Shown: positions 32,148-44,200 of the stretch, piece after piece
How the letters are laid out: the number at the start of each line of letters is the position of its first letter
Position numbering within the stretch: position 1 is the first letter of the stretch
NCBI GenBank assembly: GCA_015501055.1
Contig: JADNYV010000146.1
Coordinates: 1 to 64,000 of the forward strand
Direction of reading: 5' to 3'
Source: Mucidula mucida
Lineage: Eukaryota > Basidiomycota > Agaricomycetes > Agaricales > Physalacriaceae
Length of the DNA: 64,000 nt
The notes under the pieces: model-generated
Told to the model about the DNA's origin: nothing
Database searches by the model: none
Seen by the model: the letters and a program-made list of their open reading frames with translations, nothing else
Program-made: the position numbers and the translations under genes

Positions 32148-33900
32148 TCAAAGGTCCTCATCCAGCCTAAGAAACATGACCCACATGAATAAGACTGTAC
32201 TGAAAGAAGTACGCAATCTTCTGATGCGGTTCAGTAGACGACATTTGGGGTAAGTGTCGGCGAAATATTCCAAGTATTTACCGAGCGGCATCCCGATGTC
32301 CTCCAGAAACAGAAAATGCGCATTGGTCGCCGGGTCTCCAAATATTCCCTAAAGCTCACTGTCGCTGAGCTCCGGACACGGTGTTGATATTCAGTCTCCA
32401 ATTGCTTCCCAGCGAAGACGCCAATTGCTATTCGCACGACTAGCGGTGTCCAATCCCACTCGGCGCCACCCCTGTGCCCCCACATTCGTGCATCTGCCTC
32501 CAGTGCATGGTCCAATTCTGTTCGATACGGATCTCCATGGAAATAGATACCCGTGCTTATAAGGCTGAGATCAAGCCCTCCTTCCTCCATCCTTCCCTCA
32601 TTCATTGACGTAGCCAGTGATATCGGGCATGGCTAGCGTATGCGAGTGATTGTAAAGGTCGAGGACGCGATCAGCATCCGGCAGAGGTGGTTGTTCCCGC
32701 TTTGCCACATATTTGAGCAAGACGGGAGTCTTCATCCTCAGCGCCTTCACCGTCTTTGTCTCGAGGAGTTGCTGAGCCAAATATTCAGCCTACATGGTGA
32801 GTATTAGTTGTTAGGTGTCATCAGTGGTATATGACGCGTATTTTTTACCGTCACGAAGGTGGTAAGGTGTCTGGATAAGGCCTGATATCGGGTGTCAGTC
32901 ATACGATGCATATTGGAGCATCGAACACGTACATGAGTTGGCAGTTTGATACTAAGTTGAGCGGCATTACGCCACAATTGAGCTCGCCAAACCACATCCA
33001 GAGTCGCAACGATATTCAGACCAATGCGAACTTTCATTTGCGAAGGTAGTGTTCGATCAAATGGGTCCCTTGAGACATCATGGCATGGCGATGTAAAAAG
33101 CGTCTGCAGATGTCGGTGCCGCATGCAGATCATCTCGTACTGGCCGTCGCCTATGATTGCGAATGTGCCGTTGATGGCTACGAGCTTTGTCCAAACCTAG
33201 AGATGACCGGCTAAGAAACACGCAGGAAATGGCAGGGGCGAAATCCTCATACCTTCTTCGACTCAATATGCACTTTTACGGTTCAGTGGCCTTCGCTATC
33301 TAGTCGCTATCACCGACTCTGTCAACGCTATCGGTTTCATTAATTTCTTCCCCTACAATGGTCAAAGGTCGTTCGAGTTCAAATCTGTGAGCAGACACTT
33401 TGACCGTTTGACGGTCGGGTCGTTCGACAAACTGTACCGACTATGTTAGCTCTTTGTGCCTAGATGACGACTGACTTGTTGTCCCAACGCGGTGCAACAA
33501 ACTGATCGCCCGCGCTGACTCGCCTTCGACGCCACACTTTGACGTTCGTTTCGCAGTACCTCCGTATTGTTGTCAACAACATACATACATTACTTTGCTC
33601 GCTTCTCGCAATCCGACCTGTTTCCCCGCTTCGCATGCCTTGATTTCCTTGAAGAGGAGTCGGAAGGACACGTCGCCGCGCCTGAGGTGTACATGCATTG
33701 CTGACGGTCCAGGCCGTACGTACGACCAGTGGCCTGGCAAGGAAAGAAAGGAATGGATGACCACATCGAAGTATGGTCACAGACGAGGGCGTACCTCGTC
33801 AACAGTGAACCAACCATATTCACGTTGTCGATGTTAGTGAAAAGCGCGCGCTCTGCTACAAACTAACATGGACCGCAACGGACCACTCTGCTGCTGTCTT
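32148..33900 (-). pseudogene. K2: second kinase-related gene, left copy, damaged
   Basis: Minus-strand exons recognisable by comparison with the right arm (50340-52368). They are: a segment near 33570-33830 (HLRRGDVSFRLLFKEIKACE); KLVAINGTFAIIGDGQYEMI with MRHRHLQTLFTSPCHD (32950-33195); YQALSRHLTTFVTV (about 32850); LLETKTVKALRMKTPVLLKY to DLYNHSHTLAMPDITGY (32598-32780); and GDPYRTELDHALEADARMWG leading to FLFLEDIGMPLGKYL (32148-32600). Near 32350 about 20 bp present in the right copy are missing, which removes the VEAAILPQLYGIF block and changes the frame. The C-terminal piece resembles a kinase N-lobe only. Function unknown. Confidence 0.5.
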
Positions 33901-34190
33901 TCAATGATCTTCGGCCCCGAGTTTTGCAGCACCCATGGTATCCTCCATGTTTGGCGGTGTAAACTTTCCGGCTCCTCTCACTGATTCTCTCAATTTACTA
34001 CGCCGGTATTCATATGCCGAGTCGCGAACCGCACTCTGGAGAACATGAAAAAGGCCTGCGACGCGGAAGAAACTTTGAAGAAGCTCATTCAGGACGGACT
34101 TGCGCGGCTGCACAGCGGAAAATGCAAGATAGGACGAGGGCTTACAGCGAAGATCTAAGTAATGTTGTATGGTACAATAGTCACATCTCG
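33871..34190 (+). pseudogene. Small conserved reading frame between K2 and DUF6535, left copy
   Basis: Plus-strand reading with frame changes: MDRNGPLCCCL, SSMFGGVNFPAPLTDSLNLL, ENMKKACDAEETLKKLI. The right arm keeps one 89-codon frame for the same residues (50076-50345, minus). It is divergent from K2 and may be an exon of a small gene or of the far end of K2 read antisense. Confidence 0.35.
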
Positions 34191-34286
34191 AAGGCGCATC
34201 ACTGGACAACTAGCGGTATTTTTGTAGGTACTCCGAGTGGTGGGGATCGTCCTGTACTCCTGATATCAAGGGTCCGCGACGCATAC

Positions 34287-37200
34287 TTACACTACTGCGC
34301 ATCGGTCTCTGTCTGACGCTACGTCCCCGAGAGCTGATGCTTTGTCAGGTGCGTTCAGATTCTCGAGATCGGGCATCAAGACTCCGTCGACCTGCACGAG
34401 AAATTCGTCAGTAAAGTGCATCCTCCGCATCTAAGTGTAAAATGCACTGACATGTTCGGCGTTTTCCAAGACTTCGCGGAGTGCGTCCAAGGCTATTTTC
34501 AGTTTTTCTCGCATATCTGGCATAGCAAACCGGCGTGCAGTCCATTCTACCAAGGGATATTTACGGAATGCCTCTGTGGTGTCGAGGCTCTGGAGGGAGG
34601 ATGGCCACGGGAAGAGAGATATCTCTGGGTTCGGTGTTTGCGCCCATGTAAGGATGTCGTGAAGTGCCGTATGACAGTCACGCCATGATGCATGAGTTGG
34701 CCAGATCTTGGCTAGCTCGACAATACGTCCTTCAAGCCAAGAAAAGTTTGGTCCACCGCCAACCGCAACTATGAGCATGCAAGCAATTGTGAGCTGTTGC
34801 GGTTGGTGGAGATATTCGCAGAATTTGCGACGGTTTGAGAGCAACAGTGCAGTTAGAGTACGGAGACCGTTGATATAGCCCCCGATAACATTCAGGTATT
34901 CACCCTTGCTACCGCATATCACCCATTGCATAAAGAGGATTCCCATCCAGTCTTCATCTATAAAGATCCTGTAGGCTTGCTCGTCGGCCTGCAACGCCTG
35001 GCGCATGATGATCATGGGCCCTTCCACGTCGGCAGATCGAGTAAAGGTAAAATCAGAATCATACTGCATATAGTCATAGAAACTCGGCCAGGTGTGCAAA
35101 TGGTAATCAAGGCACGGAAAAGGGAAGCCAGGCATGAAGCAGGAGCGAAGGTAATACCTACGAATGTGATGTAGACAGTGGGGAAGGGGACTGTTGCCGT
35201 GCTCTGAAGATGAGAAGGAGACATCCCGAAACTCCTTTTGAACACTGATCAAGAAGTCAAAATTCACTGTCCAATGGGGCTTTGTTTTGTGATCTAGGCC
35301 GAGTCTTATTGCAGTGTCTGCGAGAAGATCGAGAAGACATGGCTCTACTATTGTGCCCTTGTCACGGTACTGTTGAATATGAGAAAGAGCTAGCTTCCCA
35401 GCGGCAAGCATTGTTCTATGGTATGGAGAGATGGGCAAGCCGGACAGGCGATCGTAAGGCGCCAAGAGGGACAATTCGAGAAGTCTGTCCCAAAATTGAT
35501 TTCGAAGACGGGTCCAGACGACTTGTGTACCCGTCATCAACGACAAATTGGGACTAGTGGGGGTTAATGGACGGATGACCAGGGGTAAGAATCGAGCCAA
35601 CATGAATTCAATATGGCCTTCTGCATCATCATCAATGACTGCACGACGCCTATATTGATCAAGCACAAGATCGATTACTCCTTCCCAAATGAGAGGATGC
35701 AACCGCACCTCAGAATGGCGGATAAAGAAATCATTATAATCGTCAAACGATCGCCCGCAGCCGATGAAGATACCAGCTCGAATACGTGGATCCGAATCGA
35801 AAATGAGAATGTTGATGTTGTGTGGAAGCTTTACATTGCCCACCGGAAGGAACAAAGAAGAGCGGTACAGGCGCTCCGCTACCCACAGTTGGTCAGGATA
35901 GTCGACAGCGATCTGTGATACTTCCTCAGCTTGTTGCTGGCGTCGAGTCTGCATGTCCGTTGCAGTACTCCATTTCGTCCGAGCATAAGAGCGCGACTCA
36001 GCTGGAAGCCCACTGATGCCCTGTAAGACAAGGGAATGAACGGTTGGGTTCGACGACATCTGATACAACCAGTCGAGACCATCGACGGAGAGAGTATCAT
36101 GCGCATCCTGGACTGCATCAGACTCTAGCTGGGTCAACGACTTTACATTGCTCTGCAACGCATCTGACCGCACCTCACGCGCAGGCTCAAACTCCGAAGC
36201 CGTGGAAGACTGCTGTCGTAATAGAACAAGCTGCTTGACGATGCCACGATACGCGACGAAACAATGAAATCGAATAGAGCGTAAACCGAACGGAACAACT
36301 TGACAAACATGATGGATGAAGTCGGTCAGCGGTGTCTGGTAGGGACACTGAGGGAAGATGATAGGAATTGTGTTGCTGATGAGGTAGAGCAGACAGACAA
36401 AGACCGTGATTGTGCCAACGGTCCATGCGAGCGAGGCACGTAATGGGACATAGAAAAGGGCGAGGCCGGCAAAGAAGAACATGAGAGAAATGTGCATGAC
36501 GATGGGGAGCATCCCAATGATGATACGAACGCGCCACTTCTCGAGGCCCATGAAACGAAACTGGCGGACGTGGCTGCGAAGTCCCGGTGTACCAGAAGGA
36601 AAGGTCATGTACCGGTGCAACCATTGCTTCACCAGGACAGCGGAGAGAGCAACGACGAGGCTGGTGACGAGACTGACAACCCACAGTCCGTTTATCCAAA
36701 CATCGATGGCATCGGGATCGAATTTCGCTGCCGGGTTGACGGACGGAGTCGTGACATTCAGCGTCGTGCCATCCGCCCTGGCGAGCTGTACAAGGAGAAG
36801 ATCGCGGAGCAGCAGTGCAGACATCTCCGAGAAATCTGCTTGGAGGTTCTGCGAGACCTGTACGAGGAACGATGTGACCACAGCAGAGAAGAGACCGGCC
36901 TAGCAGGGCTAGTATATGAGATTGCCTCAAACACGATCTCAAAAACAATACGTACGAAAACGAGCATTACATCGAGACCATCGCGAGACTGTCCAATCAT
37001 ATTCTCGTCAAAGGCGGCAGCTTCTTCAACATAGACGCGCCATACTCTCGCATTGGGCGCGGTTTCCTGGCCGTAAGGATCCGCCTCTTGGAATCGCGTC
37101 ACGTAGTCATCGTTGAAGACAGGCTGCGAAAATCCCTGCTTTCGGGAGTCCTGCGCCAGTCCAAAGAACGTTTTTGTGGGCTGTGTGGGTTGAGGTGCAC

Positions 37201-37303
37201 CTGGCTGGGCGTTTTCCGCCTGCATTGGCATATCGGCGGCGGCGGTAGGAGCCCCACTGACAGGCATTTCTTCAACGTCGTCGGATACTTCGCGGATTGA
37301 CAT
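34287..37303 (-). CDS. DUF6535 membrane protein, copy 2
   Basis: Exons 36956-37303 (116 codons, ATG at 37303), 34452-36899 (816 codons) and 34287-34391, with introns of 56 and 60 bp. Product about 966 residues with the same plan as copy 1: Gln/Pro-rich N-terminus, the DUF6535 helix group with KQWLHRYMTFPSGTPG, and a long soluble C-terminal region. The last exon (VDGVLMPDLENLNAPDKASA...) is longer than in copies 1 and 3. The first about 400 bp of exon 2 match copy 1 almost exactly, while the rest matches copy 3 (right arm). Open throughout. Probably in an internal or plasma membrane; function unknown. Confidence 0.85.
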
Positions 37304-37719
37304 AGGCGCGCTGGTGGTGTAACAGCAAGGCGTTTACAAACCCCTGCACGCGGTGCCTCCGTCCACGTGCGTCGGTCCGATCGCGTCTTGATCATGCTCA
37401 AACCATCTTATCCAAGTTGCTCGAACGCGACGAGGTTTGTTTGGTTTGCTATGGTAACAGAATATTATTGACCTAGGTGCTTAGAAGCATCCCGTTGAGA
37501 CAGTGAGAACATCTACAAAGATGCGCTTGAAAGTCGTATTGAAATGCGTGGATTAGAGAGGTTCCAGTTGTTGGTCGGTGTATAATTGTATGAGAGCACA
37601 GGACGTTCTAAAACGGTCTTACAGAATAATTATAGATGGTGTCGCGATTGAGTTCGAGACTTCTGCAATGGCTGTGCACCACTCGTCCTATGTAAACGCA
37701 AGATGGTACATTTAGTATT

Positions 37720-39431
37720 CTATACAACACGACTTCTATAGACCAAGACATACGCAGCGGAATCCTCGCCACCGCCGTCAAGAGTACCCAGCTTTTCCTT
37801 GAGGAACACGGACACCTTATCGTCGTCAAACTTGTACCAATCCTCGTCTGCCTCCAGAGTATCCAGCGTCTTGGTGTCCACTTTTGCGTTTGCTGAATCA
37901 AAGGGTTAGCAAAATGTAGGTGACCAAGGAACAAAATCTTACGATCAAGATATGTGGGATCGTGGAACGCGCTCTTCTTCGCAAACCCAATGTAATGCCC
38001 CGAATCGGCCGCTGCACCCTTATGGGTGACAATAGCGACCAGGTCATAGAGCCCACTCCAGCTGGCGCCAATGTCTGCCTTGATAGCTGGATCCACAAGC
38101 CCCTCAATTTCTTCGCGCTCCTTTGCACGTATCACATCCTCTGGCTCACCCTGATCATCAACATCCATTGCTGCTGTATCGCCACCGCCGACTAGTCCGC
38201 GCTTTCTCAGACGTATTTTGCGGCGTTCCGCACGGCCCTTGTCAATCTCGACGAGCCGTCGATTAACGGGCATGAGACGTGCCTTGAGCTCGTCCGAGGT
38301 GATTTCGAGAGCGTCGTAAGTGGTTGGGAACTTTACTTTACGCATAATCTTGGCCTTGCGACCAACGTCTGCGCGCCAGGCAAAGCGAACCATGTGGACA
38401 GTGAGGAACGACGGCAGGCGGGTGACGCGTGTAGTCTGTACGTAGGATGCTTCGTGACCGAGGGCGGGAGAACGCTTAGTAAGAGTGGTCTGTAGTGAAT
38501 GGACGATGCCGGTGGCCATGTAGTTGGTGGTGATGGAAATGTGGCATTCGAGCTTGAGGATTTTCTCGGTGGAAAAGGTGGGTGGCTCGAGAGAGGCGTC
38601 GCCTTCAGCTTGGTCTCGCGTGAGATCTCACCCATCATCCACTGCTCGACAAACCTCTTGTTGGCGTCGGATGCGTCGGTTACGGGCCGCAGACAATTAA
38701 CGATTTGAGAGAACGCTTCCTCGGCATCTTGCTGGGCATAACCGACGCCTCCGCGGCTCTGCTCGGCAAACTGGGGTAGAGCCTGCCTCAGGGCTTGCAG
38801 AAAGGTGAGTGGTGTAATCGAGTCGGTTGTCTTGAGCATCGACGAGTACAGATCGCGCAGCTGGGGTATCAGAGATCCGGATGCCTCTGTGGTATTGAGC
38901 GCCGCCTGCATGGGCGGGATGACCCGGAGCGCCTGGATCGTCGCGTTCATGTAACAAGTGTTTCCCAAGCTGTGGATGGTGAGCTCAACGTCCATGACAG
39001 CGACGAGACCGTACTTTTTCAATCCAGACGGTATTGCCAGTGCTTCTGCGAGTTCCTGATCCTCCATATCTGGATGTTGGTCAGCTGTCGCCACCATTGT
39101 ATTCGCTCCCACCGCGCACCTTCAAGGAACGTTATAGGCTTTTCTGGCGGCTTTGGTAGCTCTCCCGCAGCACCGATGACCATGAACGTCTGGCCCGGCT
39201 TGGGCCCGATTTTCTTCCAATCCGAGTCGTCCTAGCCATTGCCATCAGTAATAGATCTGCATGCTCGTCGCCGGTATTCACCTTGAGGACGCCGCCCTTG
39301 ACCATAATCTTCATTCTTTCGACTGGAACGCCAGTAGCCTGATAGACAGCATTTTTGAAGGCGCTCGGGGGCTGCTCGACGTCGAGAACGACGGCGAGCG
39401 TCTTGCCAGCGTGCTTGATGTTCACGTCCAT
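37720..39431 (-). CDS. UBP6: Proteasome-associated deubiquitinase, USP14/Ubp6
   Basis: Removes ubiquitin from substrates at the proteasome. Five exons: 39282-39431, 39120-39231, 39015-39069, 37943-38969 and 37720-37892, with introns of 45-50 bp. About 505 residues, as expected (yeast Ubp6 is about 500). N-terminal ubiquitin-like domain ([20 protein letters not shown], then [20 protein letters not shown]) that docks on the proteasome. Cys box [23 protein letters not shown], and His box [11 protein letters not shown]. Ends [10 protein letters not shown]. The total coding length is one base short of a multiple of three: near 38603 KLK is followed by a frame change into [10 protein letters not shown], where one more G would keep the frame. 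This is either a real disruption or a sequence error. Confidence 0.88.
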
Positions 39432-39522
39432 GACGCGTCCTGTGACTGTTACGTCACGCCACCTACTTTTCTGAAAGAGCGGGCGATGACATCACACATA
39501 CGTGTTTTGCCTTTCAACTACC

Positions 39523-40218
39523 ATGACCATCTATTACTCCCTCACCTTTCTCCTCCTCGCCGCCGAAATGGTCACCTTTTGTGTCCTGGTCGCCCCGCTC
39601 CCCCATACAGTGAAGAAAACCCTCTTCAATTTCCTCTCCACCTCGACCATCATTGCCAAAATCGCATATGGTCTCAAAATCTCTTTCATCTTTGTCGCCA
39701 TTCTCTTCTTTGACGCGCTTCAGCGTATGTTCCGAGTCACTGCAGAGGCAGAAATGGCAAAGTCGGGTCAACAAGGCGTGTCTGACGTCCGCACGGAGAC
39801 TAATCTCGCTGCGCGCAAGTTTTAGTACGTGTTTGTTTCGGTATCCGCAGCAAATACGTGTTAACTTTGCCCTAGTTCACAGCGTAATACTTACCTCACT
39901 GGCTTCACGCTCTTCCTGTCCCTCGTCCTCACCCGCACATTCTCCATTATCCTCACCCTTATTCAGGCAGAGGAGGAGTTGATTGCCAAAAAGGGTTCGG
40001 CTAGTGCCGTGAGTTGGTTCTCGCCTTTGCGTTTTCGACCGCTCATTGTGTTGTAGTCGAAAGAACTTGAGTCGGCACAGAAGGAGCTTGCTGCGAGCAA
40101 GCGAGACCTAGAGGCGTTGCGCTCCCAGGCGAAATCTCAGGCCGAAGAATATGACCGCCTCGCTGATAGATATAACAAGGCTACTGGAGAGGTTGCGAAG
40201 CGTGGCAAATCGGATTGA
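39523..40218 (+). CDS. BAP31/Yet3-like endoplasmic reticulum membrane protein
   Basis: Three exons: 39523-39824, 39876-40008 and 40057-40218, with introns of 51 and 48 bp; 198 residues, close to yeast Yet3. Three membrane segments (YYSLTFLLLAAEMVTFCVLV, IAYGLKISFIFVAILFFDAL, YLTGFTLFLSLVLTRTFSII) with the conserved SQRNTYLTGF. A C-terminal coiled coil (KELESAQKELAASKRDLEAL...) ends in a basic KRGKSD tail. Family members are ER chaperone/export factors. Start chosen at ATG 39523, immediately before the first helix. It is divergently placed from UBP6 with only about 90 bp between starts, so the two may share a promoter. Confidence 0.9.
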
Positions 40219-41002
40219 CTGCCAGCAACTTTGATAGAGTTCGGACTTTGAACGTGTTTGTATATCGAACCCATTCACATTTGTAAAGCAATGGCGCATA
40301 TTCTTGAGACCCTTACGCTTCCGTTGAAATTCCCGCGACAGTTGGCATTTTGCTTGTGCGACCCGATTGTTCATGCGTGGCGTTGAATCTCTCTTGTTTT
40401 GACAGATGGCCTGTGGACCTCCGTGGCTAGCTACTGGTGTAGTTTGCTTTTCTATATGATGCGCATTGACTCAGGACAGCTCATACCAAACAGTCCTTTC
40501 AAGGCGTGATCTTCGGCTTCTTCTCATCACTGCTCTCTTCCGCATCAACCTCTCGCGCTCGCTTCATGCCCGTGTTTTGCTTCCTTTCCGTGACATCACT
40601 CTCTTCATCGGCACCTTTTTGATTTTGATGTTGCATCGCCATGACCCTCTCCAGTTCCTTGGCCAAATGCTCTTTGTCCTTTGACAACTCCTCACACTTC
40701 TTCTCGAAAGACTCCGCATACGCGGTCAACGCCGCGATTTCTCGCTCCCATGTTGCGATATTCTCCCGTTCGACCTTCTTCCGGTGCTTGATGTACTGAC
40801 AAGTGATGTCCAGAACTTCGGCGGCGCAGGGATTGGTGGAGGACCACTCGTTGGGGACAAGTGCCTTGAGGGCTGCGAGGCCACTGTCGAGGTCTTCGAT
40901 GTGTTTGTGCTTTGGTTCTTCCTGTGAGAAGACAAGATGTGAGGATACGATTATGGGATACAGCATAATCTGACGAACATCTTCCTCCGACAGCCATCCC
41001 TC

Positions 41003-41267
41003 TGTTAGGAACTAGGCAGGGTGTAAGTATCAATGTATTCTCAGTACGTCGTAGCTGTACTCTACCTAGGCAGGGTGTAAGTATCAATGTATTCTACAAT
41101 GTATAGTCAGCCTAGGTCCAATGTGATTCGCAGCGAGTGGCTTACCTCAGTACGTCGTAGCTGTACTGAGGAAAGCCCAACACGCGCATGTTCCTTTCAT
41201 CTCGTCGCGTCGATATCTCCGCTATCTCCGTTCCTCCGAAATCTCCGTGTTGCTCTTCACCACGACA
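41003..41267 (-). repeat. Copia-E 3' LTR
   Basis: 265 bp, on the plus strand TGTTAGGAACTAGG...CACCACGACA. It contains two direct copies of a 30-bp unit (CTAGGCAGGGTGTAAGTATC...) about 60 bp apart and two copies of CAGTACGTCGTAGCTGTACT. The purine tract GAGGAGGAG (minus strand, 41268-41276) adjoins it. Confidence 0.95.
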
Positions 41268-41274
41268 CTCCTCC

Positions 41275-44200
41275 TCAACGCGGAGAGGGTACAATTCCCA
41301 TCCAACCTCTCATCTTTTCGAACACCGTGGTTGGCAGCGCCTTTGTGAAAGCATCCGCAACATTGTCCTTGGTGGGTACATCAACGAAGTGGACAATGCC
41401 TCGTTCGCTGCACTCTCGGCTGTAGTGATGTTGGACTTCGATGTGCTTGACTCTTTGGTGGAACGACGGGTCTTCGGTGAGGATTCTGGCGCCGCGGTTA
41501 TCGATGAAGATGACAGTTGGATTCTTCTGTTCCTGGTTCAGGCCTTGTAGAAGGTTTCGGATCCAGACTGCCTCTTTTGTTGCCGGCGCCGCTGCCATAT
41601 ATTCTGCTTCTGTGGACGACGTCGCCGTTGTAGCTTGCTTTTTCGACATCCATGAAACAAGGCCCGATCCCAGGGAGAAGCAGTAGCCGGAGACTGATCG
41701 TCGCGTATCCGGGCAGTTAGCGTAATCGGAGTCGGTAAATCCGGTGAGTCGCGCTACGTTTTCTCCACCCAGTTCCAGCTCGAAGTCTCGTGTACCTTTT
41801 AGGTACTTGACAACGTGCAGCGCCGCTTTCCAGTGCGTTTCTCCGTGTCCGCTGTTGAAACGACTGAGCGTGCTTACAGCATGCATGATATCGGGACGAG
41901 TGGATATTGCTAGGTACATGAGGACACCCACAAGCTGGCGGTATGGCTGCTTTGCGGCTTGACGTCCCTCCTCCTCAGATTGTGGGAGGTCTCGTTTGGT
42001 GAGTCGTGTATTAGGTGGAAGAGGTGTTTTGGTTGGGTTCGCGTCGGCGCAGTTGAACTCTCTGATGATGCGATCGATAAGCGCCTTCTGTGAGAGATAG
42101 ACCTTCTTCTTCTCTCTGTCGCGACGGACGGCCCACCCAATAACGAAGTTCGCGTCGGCTCTGGATATCTGCCATTTTGACTGTAGCTCCTCTTCAAATC
42201 GGACTTCCTCCTCCGCACTGCTTGCGGCTACGGTGAAGTCGTCGACATGGACAGCTGCAAATATGGTACCGGACTCGCGTTTCCGATAGTAGATGCAGTG
42301 CTCGACGCTAAGCTGAGTGAATCCTAGTTCCTTCATTGTTGCGTCCATTGTCTTGTTCCAAATTCGCCCGCCTTGCTTCATGCCATACAATCCCTTCTTC
42401 AGTTGCCATACCCAGTCCTCCTTTCCAGCTTCCTCGAAACCCTTTGGTTGTTCCATCCAGGTGGTTTCGTCGAGGTCGCCGTATAGGTACGCCGTCTTCA
42501 CATCGAGTTGTGTGAGTTCGTAATCGAGAGCACCGGCTAGGTGGAAAAGGACGCGTAGGGACTCTGCACGAGCTGTTGGTGAGGTTGTCTTTGTGTAGTC
42601 CTTCCCATATATCATTTCGAACCCACGCAGAACATACCTCGCCTTGTACCTTGACACATTGCCAAGTGCGTCGCGTTTTGTTCTGAAGACAAACTTGCCC
42701 CGCATCACTTTGCGGCCTTTTGGGACAGTGGATCGTGGAACAAGATCATAGACACCCATGTCTTGGATGGATTTGAGCTCCTCCTGAATCGCGGCATGCC
42801 ACTCTGCAGATTGGTCGCTCTCCAGCGCTTCTTTCGTTGACTTGGGCTCTTCTGGGAATTCGAGATTGATATTTTCATCTTCAGTTAACGTGGCGAGGAC
42901 GATCCCGTCAATCAGTGCGTGAACATCGTCTTCGTTTGGGATGTGTTCTTGACGTGCGCGTTTTCTTGCTTCTCGATCAGCGCGGAGCCTGTTCCCCGCG
43001 TCAGTAGACTCCCTGACTGCCTTCCTGATACGTTCTTCGAGTCCTGCTTGCTTCTCTCTTTGACTCCTGCGGGGTATTCGGACATCTGGATCGGGATCGG
43101 AAACATTGCCGCCGTCTTCTCCTAGATTGTCTTCGTCTTCCTCGCCATCGCTGCTGTCATCATCTTCGTCTTCATCATCACTCTCTTCAATCAGTACGGG
43201 CATCTTGTCCTCGTCATCATCATCATCATCGGCATTGACTATGCGTCCGGGCTGTAGTGGCGTTGCGTGTTTCTGGTGCGACTCGATAAACTCGACGTGG
43301 TATGACGTGACTACACGATGTGTCTGTCGATGGTAGCAGATGTAAGCTTTTGAGTTGGACGAATACCCAATTAGCTGACACTCGAGTGAACGGTCATAGA
43401 TCTTGGGGTTGTGCTTGTTCTGGATCAGAACGAATGCCTTGCACCCTATCTCGCGGAGATGCGCCAGGTTTGGTTTGACGCCGTACCATGCTTCATATGG
43501 AGTCATTTTGTTCTGGTACGTCGTCGGACGTCTCTGCGCCACATAACCCGCGGTCTCCACAAAATAGTCCCATAGATATGCCGGTGCTTTGCACTCTGCC
43601 ATCATTGCTCTTCCCAGTTCGAATACTGTGCGGTGACGGCGTTCAGCAATACCGTTGTGCGCGGAAGTGTATGGTGCGGTGACTTGCAGTTTTGTGCCGG
43701 TTTTTGCTAACCAGTCGCGCATTTGGTCGCTTTTTAGTTCGCCTCCGTCGGTTCTGTATATGCCGACCTCTTCATTGCACTCGAGCTTCCTCTCCTTCTC
43801 CCATCTTTGAAGTTCAGAGAACGCCTGGTCTTTCGTTCGCAACGGTATGCACCACGTCATGTCTGTATATTCATCGACTAGTTCCATTGAATAACGATTG
43901 TGTCGCTTGGATTCTACCGCCTCCGGCCCCGTAAGATCAACACATACGACTCCCAGCTTTCGCTTTGACCGCTCATTCTCCCTTGTTTTGGCCACGGGCG
44001 TGCGTGTCTGCTTTCCAAGAATGCAAGATTCGCATGAGGGTGGGTTTTCGGAGAAGTCGACTGGCATACCTTTTGCCATAGCGCGTTGGGCCATCTTCTT
44101 GATTGTGGAGATGCCGATATGGCCGAGGCGTCCATGCCAGGTGCGAAGGTTAGCCGTGTTTGTGTTGGCATTGGCTGCGGCGGCAATGGGATTGGAAGTG

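Larger units (their letters stand above)
29140..37400. repeat. Left arm of a large inverted duplication
   Basis: Carries, left to right: the 5' end of DUF6535 copy 1, K1 (plus), K2 (minus) and DUF6535 copy 2 (minus). The same series occurs in reverse orientation at 46810-55345. Identity is patchy: near-complete over the K1 3' half, part of K2 and the DUF6535 3' half, lower elsewhere. The left limit is set by where the right arm stops matching inside the first exon of a DUF6535 copy. The right limit is about 100 bp upstream of copy 2. Confidence 0.85.

Noticed and set aside
40692..41087. Minus-strand ORF of 131 codons at the copia-E border
   Set aside because: It runs from the LTR into the wrong frame of the host gene; the spliced host model explains the region.
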